A stretch of DNA of 64,000 nucleotides from Burkholderiaceae bacterium. GTDB lineage: Bacteria; Pseudomonadota; Gammaproteobacteria; Burkholderiales; Burkholderiaceae_C. The notes beneath the pieces are model-generated. The model did not search any database. It saw nothing but the letters and a program-made list of their open reading frames with translations, and was not told where the DNA came from. The position numbers and the translations under genes are program-made. Every line of letters begins with the position of its first letter. Position 1 is the first letter of the stretch. This document shows, piece after piece, positions 34,683 through 43,853 of the stretch. The stretch covers positions 1 to 64,000 of the forward strand of contig JAEUOY010000130.1 in assembly GCA_016790515.1 (NCBI GenBank). Direction: 5' to 3'.

Positions 34683-36368
34683 TCATGCCGCAGGGGCCAC
34701 CCAGCCGCGCGGCACCGCTGCCAGCAGCCGCCGGGTGTAGTCCTGCTGCGGCGCGGCCAGGATCTGCGCCGCGGGGGCCTGCTCGACGACCTGGCCGTCC
34801 TTCATCACCAGCACCTCGTCGCTGATGAAGCGCACCACCGCGAGGTCGTGGCTGATGAAGACGTAGGCCAGGCCCAGCTCGTCCTGCAGGTCGCGCAGCA
34901 GGTTCAGCACCTGGGCCTGCACGCTGACGTCGAGTGCGCTGACCGCTTCGTCGAGCACCAGCACCTCGGGCTCCAGCGTCAGGCAGCGGGCGATCGCCAC
35001 CCGCTGGCGCTGGCCGCCGGAGAACTCGTGCGGATACTTGGCCATGGCGTCGGCGCCGAGCCCCACCCTGACCAGCAGCGCGCGGGCCCGCGCCTCGCGC
35101 TCGGCGGGGTCGGCGCCGATGCCGTGGATCGCCATCGGCTCGACCAGCGTCTGGCCGATCGTGAAGCGCGGGTTCAGGCTGGCATAGGGGTTCTGGAACA
35201 CGATCTGGATCCGCCGGCGCATCGCCTGGCGCTGCCGGTCGTCCAGCGTCAGCAGGTTGCGGCCGTCGAAGATCACTTCGCCGGCGGTGGGCTCGTGCAG
35301 CCGCAGCAACGTCAGCCCCATCGTCGTCTTGCCCGAGCCCGATTCGCCGACCACGCCCAGCGTGTGGCCGCGCCGCAGCGCGAAGCTCACGCCCTGCACC
35401 GCCTTGAACTCGCGCCGGCCGAACAGCCCCTGCTTCAGGAAGAAGCTCTTGGCCAGCGCGCGCACTTCCAGCACCACCGGCGCCGCCGGGTCCTTGGCCT
35501 TCGGCGGCGCGGCGGCGGCGGGGGTCGCGGTGCCGGCGATGTGCTCGTCGATCACCGTCAGCCGCGCCGGCACGTCGCCCAGGCGGGGCCGGCAGGCCAG
35601 CAGCGCGCGGGTGTAGGCGTCCTGCGGCGCGCTGAAGATCTGCGCCACCGGGCCCTGCTCGCGCACCGTGCCCCGGCGCATCACGACCACCCGGTCGGCG
35701 ATCTCGCCGACCACGCCGAGGTCATGGCTGATGAACAGCACGCTCATGCGCAGCCGCTGCTTCAGCGCGCCGATCAGCTCGAGGATCTGGCGCTGGATCG
35801 TCACGTCCAGCGCGGTGGTCGGCTCGTCGGCGATCAGCAGCCTGGGCTCGCAGGCCAGCGCCATCGCGATCATCACCCGCTGCTGCTGGCCGCCCGAGAG
35901 TTCATGCGGATAGGCCGCGAGGCGCCGCTTCGGCTCGGGCATGCCGACTTCGGCCAGCAGTTCCCCGGCCCGCGCCAGCGCGGCACGCCGGCCCAGCCCC
36001 AGGTGCCTGATCAGCGGCTCGCACAGCTGCATGCCGACCGTGAGCACCGGGTTCAGCGAGCTCATCGGGTCCTGGAACACGCAGGCGATCTCGCGCCCGC
36101 GCAGCGCCAGCAGCTCGGCGCGGGGGGCGGCGCCCAGGTCGCGGCCCTGCCACAGGATGCGGCCCGAGCGCTGGGCGTTGTCCGGCAGCAGGTCGAGGAT
36201 GGACATCGCGGTGACGCTCTTGCCCGAGCCCGATTCTCCGACCAGCGCCAGCGTGGTGTTTTCCTCGATGTCGAAGCTGACGCCCCTGACTGCCGGCACC
36301 AGGGTCTTCGCGCCGCGCTCGCCGAGGCGGAAGGCGACCTGCAGGTCCTGGATGCGCAACAAAGTCAT
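34683..36368 (-). CDS. Peptide ABC transporter, fused double ATP-binding protein (YejF-like)
   Basis: The 561-residue protein contains two complete ABC ATPases. The first has [15 protein letters not shown] (about 40-54), [15 protein letters not shown] and [14 protein letters not shown]. The second begins near 280 with [30 protein letters not shown] and [12 protein letters not shown]. Both carry the oligopeptide/dipeptide C-terminal extension. The ATG overlaps the stop of the upstream permease (ATGA). With the two permeases and the divergent binding protein it makes a full peptide importer resembling YejABEF. Confidence 0.93.
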   Translation of the reverse strand: MTLLRIQDLQVAFRLGERGAKTLVPAVRGVSFDIEENTTLALVGESGSGKSVTAMSILDLLPDNAQRSGRILWQGRDLGAAPRAELLALRGREIACVFQDPMSSLNPVLTVGMQLCEPLIRHLGLGRRAALARAGELLAEVGMPEPKRRLAAYPHELSGGQQQRVMIAMALACEPRLLIADEPTTALDVTIQRQILELIGALKQRLRMSVLFISHDLGVVGEIADRVVVMRRGTVREQGPVAQIFSAPQDAYTRALLACRPRLGDVPARLTVIDEHIAGTATPAAAAPPKAKDPAAPVVLEVRALAKSFFLKQGLFGRREFKAVQGVSFALRRGHTLGVVGESGSGKTTMGLTLLRLHEPTAGEVIFDGRNLLTLDDRQRQAMRRRIQIVFQNPYASLNPRFTIGQTLVEPMAIHGIGADPAEREARARALLVRVGLGADAMAKYPHEFSGGQRQRVAIARCLTLEPEVLVLDEAVSALDVSVQAQVLNLLRDLQDELGLAYVFISHDLAVVRFISDEVLVMKDGQVVEQAPAAQILAAPQQDYTRRLLAAVPRGWVAPAA

Positions 36369-37414
36369 TCCGCACCCCGCAGCTTCGGGTCCAGCGCATC
36401 GCGCCAGGCGTCGGTCATCAGCGAGAACGCGGTGACGAACAGCGCCATGAAGGCGGTGGCGGCGGCCAGCTGCCACCAGTGGCCGAGCAGCAGCTCGTTC
36501 TGCGCCTCGGCCAGCATCGTGCCCCAGCTGACCTGGTCGACCCGCACGCCCAGCCCCAGGTACGACAGGATCACCTCGCTCTTGATGAAGGCGACCACCA
36601 TCAGGCTCATGCGCACCAGGATCACGTGGCTGACGTTGGGCAGGATGTGGCGGAACATCCGGCTCGCGCGGGTCGCGCCGATCGCCTCGGCCGCGCGCAC
36701 GTATTCGCGGCCGGCATGCTTCATGAACTCGGCGCGCACCTGGCGGTACATGCCGGTCCAGCCGGTCAGCGCCAGGATCACGACCACGCTCTCGACGCCG
36801 CGCCCGACCACCGCGGCGAAGGCGAAGATCAGCAGGATGTTGGGGATGCTCTCGAACACGTTGTAGACCCATTCCAGGCCGTCGCCGACCCTGCCGCCGA
36901 AGAAGCCGCCGCAGGCGCCCATCGCCACGCCGATCGCGGTGGCCACCAGCGCGGCCATCACGCCGACGAAGACGCTGATCTCGGTGCCCTTGATCGTCTT
37001 GGCCAGCACGTCGCGGCCGAGCCGGTCGGCGCCCAGCGGCAGCGTCTGCGCCTTCGCGCCTTCGCTGGTGCGGAACTGCTTCGCGCGCTCGGCCCAATCG
37101 GCGTAGCGCGGCGCCAGCGGGTCGATGTCCGACAGGTCGACGTTCGCGCCGGCCGGCTGCGCGATGGCGTCCGGCGCGGTCGAAGGCCGCGCGCCGATCA
37201 CCGTGGGCGGGGCATTCGGCACGGCGACCTCGTCCTGCCAGCGCTGGGCGACCCAGCCGAGCGCAGACAGCGCGATCAGCGCGACGAACGCGGCCACGAC
37301 CACCAGCGAGGCCACGCCGACCCGGTCGCCCCGGTAGCGGCGCCAGGCGGTGCGCCAGACGCCTTCGGAGCGCTGCGCCGCCGGCGGCGACGGTGAAGCC
37401 AGGACCGCACTCAT
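36365..37414 (-). CDS. Peptide ABC transporter permease (YejE/DppC-like)
   Basis: The 349-residue permease has an N-terminal cytoplasmic segment, a helix near 35, and a large periplasmic loop. A binding-protein-dependent transport domain then contains the EAA-like motif EAIGATRASRMFRHILPN (cytoplasmic contact to the ATPase). It is transcribed between the first permease and the ATPase; start and stop codons overlap on both sides. YejE-type permeases have this longer loop, as seen here (roughly residues 60-150). Confidence 0.9.
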   Translation of the reverse strand: MSAVLASPSPPAAQRSEGVWRTAWRRYRGDRVGVASLVVVAAFVALIALSALGWVAQRWQDEVAVPNAPPTVIGARPSTAPDAIAQPAGANVDLSDIDPLAPRYADWAERAKQFRTSEGAKAQTLPLGADRLGRDVLAKTIKGTEISVFVGVMAALVATAIGVAMGACGGFFGGRVGDGLEWVYNVFESIPNILLIFAFAAVVGRGVESVVVILALTGWTGMYRQVRAEFMKHAGREYVRAAEAIGATRASRMFRHILPNVSHVILVRMSLMVVAFIKSEVILSYLGLGVRVDQVSWGTMLAEAQNELLLGHWWQLAAATAFMALFVTAFSLMTDAWRDALDPKLRGAE

Positions 37415-38349
37415 CGCAGCACCACCCGGGGGTCGACGACCGTGTAGGCCAGGTCGGTCAGCAGGTTGACCGCCATCGTCAGCGCCGCGAGGTAGATCGT
37501 CACCGCCTGGATCACCGGGAAGTCGCTGCGGTTGACGGCCAGCAGCACCTCGCGGCCCAGCCCGGGGATCGAGAAGAAGACCTCGATCAGGAAGCTGCCG
37601 ACGAAGATGCCGGGCAGCTGCAGGCCGATGTTGGTCAGGATCGGGATCAGCGCGTTGCGCAGCACATGACGGAACAGCACCACGCCCTCGCCCATGCCCT
37701 TGGCGCGCGCGGTGCGCACGTAGTCGTGGCCCAGTTCGTCGAGCAGGAAGCTGCGGTACAGCCGGGTCTGCGGCGCCAGCCCGACCATCACCGCCAGCAG
37801 CACCGGCAGCGGCGCGTAGGTGACGAGGTTGGTCCACAGGCTGTCGCTCCAGCCCTGCACCGGGAACCAGCCGAGCTGGAAGCCGAACAGGTACTGGCCG
37901 ACGATCACGTAGACCAGCAGGCTGATCGACAGCGCCACCGTGGTCACCACCATCAGCGCGCGGTCGCTCAGGCTGCCGCGGCGGTAGGCCACCCACATCG
38001 CGATCGGCAGCGCCAGCAGCACGTCCAGCACCAGGATCGGCCCCATCACCGTCAGCGTGGCCGGCAGGCGGGTCGCGAACAGGTGGCTCACCGCCTCGTT
38101 GGTGGCCCAGCTGCGGCCCCAGTCGAAGGTGACGATCTGCTCGACGAAGCGCCACAGCTGGACCCACACCGGCTGGTCGAGCCCCAGCGACTGGCGGATC
38201 GCGGCGATCTGCTCGGGGCTGGCGTTCAGGCCGCCCAGCACCTCGGCCGGGTCGCCGCCGAAGGCCTTGAAGAGGAAGAACACCAGCAGCACCACGCCCC
38301 CCAGGGTGGGGACCATCTGCCAAAGGCGGCGGATCAGGTAGGCGGCCAT
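37411..38349 (-). CDS. Peptide ABC transporter permease (YejB/DppB-like)
   Basis: The 312-residue permease starts MAAYLIRRLWQMVPTLGGVV, the typical first helix of DppB/YejB proteins. It contains the EAA motif RTARAKGMGEGVVLFRHVLRN. The ATG at 38349 is preferred over a 66-base longer frame because family N-termini begin at this helix. The gene is first in the minus-strand operon and diverges from the solute-binding protein gene. The 119-base gap holds the two promoters. Confidence 0.92.
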   Translation of the reverse strand: MAAYLIRRLWQMVPTLGGVVLLVFFLFKAFGGDPAEVLGGLNASPEQIAAIRQSLGLDQPVWVQLWRFVEQIVTFDWGRSWATNEAVSHLFATRLPATLTVMGPILVLDVLLALPIAMWVAYRRGSLSDRALMVVTTVALSISLLVYVIVGQYLFGFQLGWFPVQGWSDSLWTNLVTYAPLPVLLAVMVGLAPQTRLYRSFLLDELGHDYVRTARAKGMGEGVVLFRHVLRNALIPILTNIGLQLPGIFVGSFLIEVFFSIPGLGREVLLAVNRSDFPVIQAVTIYLAALTMAVNLLTDLAYTVVDPRVVLR

Positions 38350-38468
38350 CGATCGGGGCTCCCGCGGGGCGGCGCGGATCGGAAACTCGGGAGCCGCGAG
38401 TCTAGACTTCGCCACCGCGCCGTCACGCCTCGAGCGCCCCGCGAAAACCCCGACGAGAGAGCGAGCCG

Positions 38469-40331
38469 ATGAAAACGACCCTGCGAACGCTGGCCCGGGC
38501 CGCGACGCTGCTGGCCGCCCTGGCCGTCCAGGCCGGCGCCTGGTCGCAGACCGATCCTGCGAAGATGCCGGCGGCGCAGCCCTCGAAGGTGCTGCGCTAC
38601 GCCTTCCGCGTCGCCGAGACCGGCTTCGACCCGGCGCAGATCACCGACCTGTACTCGCGCACCGTCGCGATGGGCTTCTTCGAGGCGCCCTACGAATATG
38701 CCTTCATGGCCCGGCCGGCGCGCATGCGGCCGGCCACCGCCGCGGCGATGCCCGAGGTCTCGGCCGACTACAAGACCTTCACGGTGCGCATCAAGCCCGG
38801 CATCTACTTCGCCGACGACCCGGCGTTCAAGGGCCGCAGGCGCGAGCTGACCGCCGAGGACTACGTCTACAGCATCAAGCGCCACTACGACCCGCGCTGG
38901 AAGAGCGGCGGGCTGTACGTGTTCGAGAACGCCAGGATCCTGGGCCTGAGCGAACTGCGCCGCAAGGCGATCGACACCAGGCAGCCGTTCGACTACGACA
39001 CCCCGGTCGAGGGGCTGCGCACGCTCGACCGCTACACGCTGCAGGTCAGGCTCGGCGAAGCGTCGCCGCGCTTCGCCAGCACGCTGGCCGACGGTTCCTT
39101 CACCGGCGCGCTGGCGCGCGAGGTGGTCGAGTTCTACGGCGACAAGATCGGCGAGCACCCGGTGGGCACCGGCCCGTTCCGGCTGGCGGCCTGGAAGCGC
39201 AGCTCGCGCATCGTGCTGGCGCGCAACCCCGGCTACCGCGAGGTGCTCTACGACGAATCACCGCCCGCCGGCGACGGCGCCGAAGCGCGCCGCCTGCAGG
39301 TCGCCGCGCAGCAGCTGAAGGGCCGCCGGCTGCCGCTGGTCGACGAGGTCCACATCGCGATCATCGAGGAGAACCAGCCGCGCTGGCTGAGCTTCCTGAG
39401 CGCCGAGGCCGACGTGCTGGAGGAACTGCCGGCCGACTTCGCCAGCGTGGCGATCCCGAACAACCGGCTGGCGCCGAACCTGGCCAAGCAGGGCATCCAG
39501 ATGGTGCGCTACCCGCGCGCCGACGTGTCCGTCTCCTACTTCGGCATGGAGAACCCGGTGGTCGGCGGCAACGAGCCGCACAAGGTGGCGCTGCGCCGGG
39601 CGATCGCGCTGGCGGTCGACGTCGAACGCGAGATCCGCCTGGTGCGCCGTGGTCAGGCGATCCCCGCGCAGGGCCCGATCGCCCCCGAGACCACCGCCTA
39701 CGACCCGAAGTTCAAGAGCGAGATGGGCGACTTCGACCGCGCCCGCGCCAAGGCCCTGCTCGACCTGTACGGCTGGGTCGACAAGGACGGCGACGGCTGG
39801 CGCGACCAGCCCGACGGCAAGCCGCTGGTGCTCGAGTACGCGACCCAGCCCGACCAGCAGAACCGCCAGCTGATCGAGCAGTGGCAGAAGAACATGGATG
39901 CGATCGGCATCCGCATCGAGTTCCGCACCGCCAAGTGGCCCGAGAACCTGAAGGCCAGCCGCGCCGGCAAGCTGATGATGTGGGGCGTGGGCTGGTCGGG
40001 CGGGCCCGACAGCGACACCTTCCTGGCGCTGGGCTACGGCCCGAACAAGGGCCAGGCCAACCACGCGCGCTTCAGCCTGCCGGCCTTCGACAAGCTCTAC
40101 GAGCAGCAGCGCGGCATGCCCGACGGCCCCGAGCGCAACGCGGTGATCGCCGACGCGGCGCGGCTGATGGTCGCCTACATGCCCTACAAGGTGCATGTGC
40201 ACCGCATCTTCACCGACCTGGCCCAGCCCTGGGTGCTGGGCTACCACCGCAACATCTTCGTGCGCGACTTCTGGAAGTACGTCGACGTCGACCCGGCGCG
40301 GCAGAAGGGCCGCATCGGGGCCGACTCCTGA
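38469..40331 (+). CDS. Peptide/oligopeptide ABC transporter substrate-binding protein (YejA-like, family 5)
   Basis: The 620-residue periplasmic protein has a signal peptide ending LAVQAGAWSQ (about residue 27). The solute-binding family 5 fold follows, with VLRYAFRVAETGFDPAQI, AEDYVYSIKRHYDP and PVGTGPFRLAAW. Length and the insertion of a binding-protein gene divergent from permease genes are like YejA. It would deliver peptides to the minus-strand permease-ATPase operon. RBS GAGAGAGCGA lies just before the ATG. Confidence 0.92.
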   Translation: MKTTLRTLARAATLLAALAVQAGAWSQTDPAKMPAAQPSKVLRYAFRVAETGFDPAQITDLYSRTVAMGFFEAPYEYAFMARPARMRPATAAAMPEVSADYKTFTVRIKPGIYFADDPAFKGRRRELTAEDYVYSIKRHYDPRWKSGGLYVFENARILGLSELRRKAIDTRQPFDYDTPVEGLRTLDRYTLQVRLGEASPRFASTLADGSFTGALAREVVEFYGDKIGEHPVGTGPFRLAAWKRSSRIVLARNPGYREVLYDESPPAGDGAEARRLQVAAQQLKGRRLPLVDEVHIAIIEENQPRWLSFLSAEADVLEELPADFASVAIPNNRLAPNLAKQGIQMVRYPRADVSVSYFGMENPVVGGNEPHKVALRRAIALAVDVEREIRLVRRGQAIPAQGPIAPETTAYDPKFKSEMGDFDRARAKALLDLYGWVDKDGDGWRDQPDGKPLVLEYATQPDQQNRQLIEQWQKNMDAIGIRIEFRTAKWPENLKASRAGKLMMWGVGWSGGPDSDTFLALGYGPNKGQANHARFSLPAFDKLYEQQRGMPDGPERNAVIADAARLMVAYMPYKVHVHRIFTDLAQPWVLGYHRNIFVRDFWKYVDVDPARQKGRIGADS

Positions 40332-40365
40332 CCGATGACGGCGTGATGCGCCGCGGCGCCGCCGC

Positions 40366-40506
40366 TCACTTCTTCTTCTTGCCGCGCTCGGGAATCACGG
40401 TGGTGATCGGCGCCGCGACCGCACCGGGCGACAGCGGCTTGGCGGTGCCGGCGTCCTTCTTCGGCTTCTTGGCTTCCTTGGTGCTGCGCATCTGACCTTT
40501 GGCCAT
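40366..40506 (-). CDS. Small lysine-rich protein of 46 residues
   Basis: The protein MAKGQMRSTKEAKKPKKDAG (start) is basic and ends ERGKKKK. The ATG at 40506 is preceded by a good AGGAGAA ribosome site, and codon use is regular, so it is probably real. Similar small Lys-rich proteins without known function occur in Burkholderiales. Nucleic-acid binding is a reasonable guess from charge but unproven. Confidence 0.7.
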   Translation of the reverse strand: MAKGQMRSTKEAKKPKKDAGTAKPLSPGAVAAPITTVIPERGKKKK

Positions 40507-40663
40507 GGAGTTCTCCTGTTCGAGGGTTGTGCCGCCGTGCGCGACATCGGACACGCGCGGTGCGGCGACGCTGCATTGTCGGCCCGCAGGATCGGCGGTC
40601 CGCGGACCGGGCTGTCACCTGGTGGACCCGGCGCAGCGCCGAGGCAATGCCACACTGAGGATC

Positions 40664-41572
40664 ATGAGCCCCACGCCCCCCATCCTGCTGCTGGCCGACC
40701 CGGCCATGGTCGCGCCGCTGGTCGCCGAGATCGCGGCCCAGGCGCCCGAACTGACGCTGCTGCCCTACAGCCGCAGCCTGGACGAGACCACGCTGGCCGG
40801 CATCGAGGTGGCGCTGGGCTGGCGCTTCCCGCCGGGCGTGGCCGGCAGGATGCCGGCGCTGCGCTGGGTCTTCGCGATGGCCGCCGGGGTCGACAAGCTG
40901 CTGGTGCCCGACCTCGCGCCGCAGGTCGCCGTCTCGCGCATGGTCGACCCCGACCAGGCGCTGGGCATCGCGCAGTTCGTCGCGGCGATGACGCTGCACC
41001 ATGTGCGCGAGCTGTCGCGCTACGAGGCCCAGCAGCTGCAGCGGCAATGGCTGCGGCACCCGATGGGTGCGTCGCATGCCCGGGTGCTGGTGCTCGGCTG
41101 GGGCAGCGTCGGCCGTGAATGCGGCCGCGTGCTGGCGGCGCTGGGCTTCCCGGCGCGCGGCTGGCGGCGCAACGACGAAGCGCTGCACGCGGCGCTGGCC
41201 GAGGCCCAGATCGTCGTCAACGCGCTGCCGCTGACGCCGCAGACCGAGCGCCTGCTCGATGCCGCCGCGTTCGCCGCGATGCCGCGCGGCGCCTACCTGA
41301 TCAACATCGCGCGCGGCGGCCATCTGGTCGAGCCCGACCTGATCGCCGCGGTTCGGTCGGGCCACCTGGCCGGCGCGGCGCTGGACGTGCAGGCGATCGA
41401 GCCGATGAATGCCGACGACCCGCTGTGGGCGGTGCCCGGCATCACGATCACGCCGCACATCGCCGGGCAGTCGTCGCCCGCGGTGGTGGCCGCGCAGTTC
41501 ATCGCCGGGCTGCGCGCGCTCCGGGCCGGCCAGCCGCTGCCCAACCCGGTCGACCGCCAGGCCGGCTACTGA
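40664..41572 (+). CDS. D-2-hydroxyacid dehydrogenase (glyoxylate/hydroxypyruvate reductase type)
   Basis: The 302-residue NAD(P)-dependent enzyme has a Rossmann motif LGWGSVGRECGRVL (about 143-156) and the catalytic Arg region NIARGGHLVEPDL. The C-terminal His is in TPHIAGQSS. The short N-terminal half resembles GhrA. It would reduce 2-oxoacids such as glyoxylate or hydroxypyruvate. It is separate from the following nitroreductase by about 110 bases. Confidence 0.9.
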   Translation: MSPTPPILLLADPAMVAPLVAEIAAQAPELTLLPYSRSLDETTLAGIEVALGWRFPPGVAGRMPALRWVFAMAAGVDKLLVPDLAPQVAVSRMVDPDQALGIAQFVAAMTLHHVRELSRYEAQQLQRQWLRHPMGASHARVLVLGWGSVGRECGRVLAALGFPARGWRRNDEALHAALAEAQIVVNALPLTPQTERLLDAAAFAAMPRGAYLINIARGGHLVEPDLIAAVRSGHLAGAALDVQAIEPMNADDPLWAVPGITITPHIAGQSSPAVVAAQFIAGLRALRAGQPLPNPVDRQAGY

Positions 41573-41642
41573 AGCGGCGGCCACCGCCGCACCCCCTCGA
41601 CCACTCCGGCGGCATCGCCGCAGGCGCTTGCGCGGCCATTTG

Positions 41643-41656
41643 GTTCAACGTTAAAC
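41643..41656. promoter_or_regulatory. Palindrome before the nitroreductase gene, probable MarR operator
   Basis: GTTCAACGTTAAAC is a 14-bp palindrome with one mismatched pair (ideal GTTTAACGTTAAAC). It stands in an unusually A/T-rich patch 34-47 bases before the start codon, where promoter elements are expected. A MarR-family regulator is the next gene downstream, and such palindromes are typical MarR sites. Confidence 0.65.
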
Positions 41657-41689
41657 TAAATCCATCGCCACCTGAAGGAGCTCTCCGTG

Positions 41690-42868
41690 ATGCAACGCCG
41701 TCGATTCATCCGCCTGGCCGGGGGTGGCCTGGTCGCTGCCGCGGTGGCCGGCCCGCTGGCCGCTTGCTCGGCCTTCGAGGTGCCGCCCGGCGCGGTGGCG
41801 GCCTGGCAGCCGCCCGCAGCGGACACCGAGCTGCGCCGCTGGCTGCTGGCCCATGCGCTGCTGGCGCCGAACCCGCACAACATGCAGCCCTGGCTGGCCG
41901 ACCTGCGCACGCCCGGCGAGATCACGCTGCGGCTCGACCCGCAGCGCCTGCTGCCGGCCACCGACCCCTATGGCCGGCAGATCCTGATGGGTGCCGGCGC
42001 CTTCCTCGAACTGCTGCTGATGGCCGCGGCCGAGCGCGGCCAGCGCGCCGAACTGGCGCTGTTCCCCGACGGCGAGCCGGCCGAGCGGCTGGACGGGCGG
42101 GCCTTCGCCCGGGTGCGTCTGGCGGCCGACGCCGGGGTGCCGCGCGATCCGCTGTTCGCACAGGTCTTGCGCCGCCGCACCGACCGCCGCGCCTACGACC
42201 CGGCGCGCCCGCCATCGGTCGCCGATGGGCAGGCGCTGCAGGCCGCGGCAGCGCCGTTCGCGCTGCGCTTCGGCCTGGCCGGCAGCACGGCGGCCGATGC
42301 GCCGCGGCTGCAGGCGATCCGCACGATCGCCCGCGAGGCCTGGCGGCTGGAACTGACGACCGAGGCGCCGATGATGGAATCGATGAAGGTGCTGCGCATC
42401 GGCGCGGCCGAGATCGACCGGCACCGCGACGGCATCACGATCACCCGGCCGCTGCTGGTGGCGCTGGCGCGCACCGGCTTGTTCGACCGCAGCCGGTTTC
42501 CGGCGCCCGATTCGCAGGCCACGCAGGGCCAGATCGACGAGTTCGACGCGGTCACCGCGGCGACGCCGGCCTACCTGTGGCTGGTGAGCGAAGGCAACCG
42601 GCGCGCGCAGCAGGTCGACGCCGGCCGCGCCTATGTGCGCGTCAACCTCGCCGGCAGCGCGGTCGGCCTGGCGATGCACCCGAACCAGCAGTCGCTGCAG
42701 GAGTACCCCGAGGTGGCCGGCCCCTACCGGGCGATCCACGAGCTGCTCGGCGCCCCGGCGCCGAAGTTCACCGTGCAGATGCTGGCGCGCGTCGGCCACC
42801 TGCCGGCCGGCACGGCCGCGCAGCCGCCGGCACCGCGGCGCGGGCTGGCGCGCCAGTTCGGCGCTTGA
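41690..42868 (+). CDS. Exported nitroreductase-like FMN oxidoreductase (Acg family)
   Basis: The 392-residue protein has an Arg-rich signal QRRRFIRLAGGG plus hydrophobic region and a lipobox-like PLAACS, so it is probably exported by Tat and lipidated at Cys25. The mature part holds a degenerate repeated nitroreductase fold with NPHNMQPWLADL near 65 and LRRRTDRRAYDP. It would bind FMN. GTG 41687 is an alternative start; AGGAG precedes both. A MarR regulator follows 35 bases later and probably controls the pair. Confidence 0.82.
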   Translation: MQRRRFIRLAGGGLVAAAVAGPLAACSAFEVPPGAVAAWQPPAADTELRRWLLAHALLAPNPHNMQPWLADLRTPGEITLRLDPQRLLPATDPYGRQILMGAGAFLELLLMAAAERGQRAELALFPDGEPAERLDGRAFARVRLAADAGVPRDPLFAQVLRRRTDRRAYDPARPPSVADGQALQAAAAPFALRFGLAGSTAADAPRLQAIRTIAREAWRLELTTEAPMMESMKVLRIGAAEIDRHRDGITITRPLLVALARTGLFDRSRFPAPDSQATQGQIDEFDAVTAATPAYLWLVSEGNRRAQQVDAGRAYVRVNLAGSAVGLAMHPNQQSLQEYPEVAGPYRAIHELLGAPAPKFTVQMLARVGHLPAGTAAQPPAPRRGLARQFGA

Positions 42869-42903
42869 TCGGGCATCGATCCTTCACTGAGACACTGCGG
42901 CCC

Positions 42904-43380
42904 ATGGCCCGCCCCGAACGACCCCCGCCCGCGCACCCCCCGACCGCCGACGACCCGCTGGCGTTCCAGGTGCTCAACGAGGTGGGCATCATCAGCCAGC
43001 TGTCGTCGAACCTGGCTGCGCGGCTGCTGGCGCCGGGGCTGAACCTGTCGCAGTTCAGCCTGCTGAACCACTTCTGCCGGCTAGGCGGCGAGCGCTCGTT
43101 GGCGCAGCTGGCCAGCGCGATGCAGGTGACCAAGGGGGCGATGACCAACACCGTCGCGCGGCTGCAGGCCAAGGGCCTGCTGGCGGTTCAGCCCGACCCG
43201 CAGGACGGCCGCGGCAAGCGGGTGAGCCTGACCCCGGCCGGCCGGGCGGCGCGCCAGCAGGCGGTGCAGCAACTCGGCCAGGGCCTGGCGGCCATCGGCT
43301 CGGCGGTCAGCGCCGACGAACTGGCCGCCGCGCTGGTGGGGCTGCGCAAGCTGCGGGTCTGGTTCGACGCCAACCGCTGA
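42904..43380 (+). CDS. MarR family transcriptional regulator
   Basis: The 158-residue winged-helix regulator has SQFSLLNHFCRLGG, then the HTH SLAQLASAMQVTKGAMTNTVARLQAKG. The wing is DPQDGRGKRVSLTPAGRAA. It is cotranscribed with the nitroreductase gene, and the palindrome at 41643-41656 is its most likely operator. MarR proteins usually release DNA on binding phenolic or oxidising compounds; the ligand here is unknown. Confidence 0.9.
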   Translation: MARPERPPPAHPPTADDPLAFQVLNEVGIISQLSSNLAARLLAPGLNLSQFSLLNHFCRLGGERSLAQLASAMQVTKGAMTNTVARLQAKGLLAVQPDPQDGRGKRVSLTPAGRAARQQAVQQLGQGLAAIGSAVSADELAAALVGLRKLRVWFDANR

Positions 43381-43386
43381 GCCGGC

Positions 43387-43809
43387 TCAGCCGGCCAGCG
43401 CGACGATCTGCGCTGCCGGCAGCGCGCCCGACTGGCGGCGCCGTTCGACACCGCCCTGCAGCCGCACCAGCGTCGGGATGCTGCGGATCGCGAACTTCGC
43501 CGAGGTCTCGGGGCTGTCGTCGCTGTTGACCTTGGCCAGCAGCGCGCGCCCCTTCAACTGCCGCGCGGCGGCCTCGAACTGCGGCGCCATCTGGCGGCAG
43601 GGGCCGCACCAGGGCGCCCAGAAGTCGACCAGCACCGGCAGCGTGCTCTGGCGGACGAAGGCGTCGAAGCTGCGGTCGTCGAGCTCGATCACGCCGCCGT
43701 CGAGCAGCGGGCGGTGGCAGCGACCGCAATCGGGGTCGTCGCCGAGACGGGCCGCCGGCAGGCGGTTGACGGCGCCGCAGTGGGCGCAGCTGACGTGGTG
43801 AAAGTCCAT
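43387..43809 (-). CDS. trxC: Thioredoxin 2
   Basis: The 140-residue protein has the TrxC layout. An N-terminal zinc domain with Cys8, Cys11, Cys28 and Cys31 (CAHC...CGRC) is followed by a thioredoxin fold with active site WCGPC (67-71), SIPTLVRLQGG and the usual cis-Pro. It reduces protein disulfides in the cytoplasm, often under oxidative stress. It is convergent with marR, 6 bases apart, and lies downstream of a LysR gene on the same strand. Confidence 0.94.
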   Translation of the reverse strand: MDFHHVSCAHCGAVNRLPAARLGDDPDCGRCHRPLLDGGVIELDDRSFDAFVRQSTLPVLVDFWAPWCGPCRQMAPQFEAAARQLKGRALLAKVNSDDSPETSAKFAIRSIPTLVRLQGGVERRRQSGALPAAQIVALAG

Positions 43810-43853
43810 ATCGAGGACATGGGTGCAAGGTCGAGCGAATCAAGCCCCGCGGG

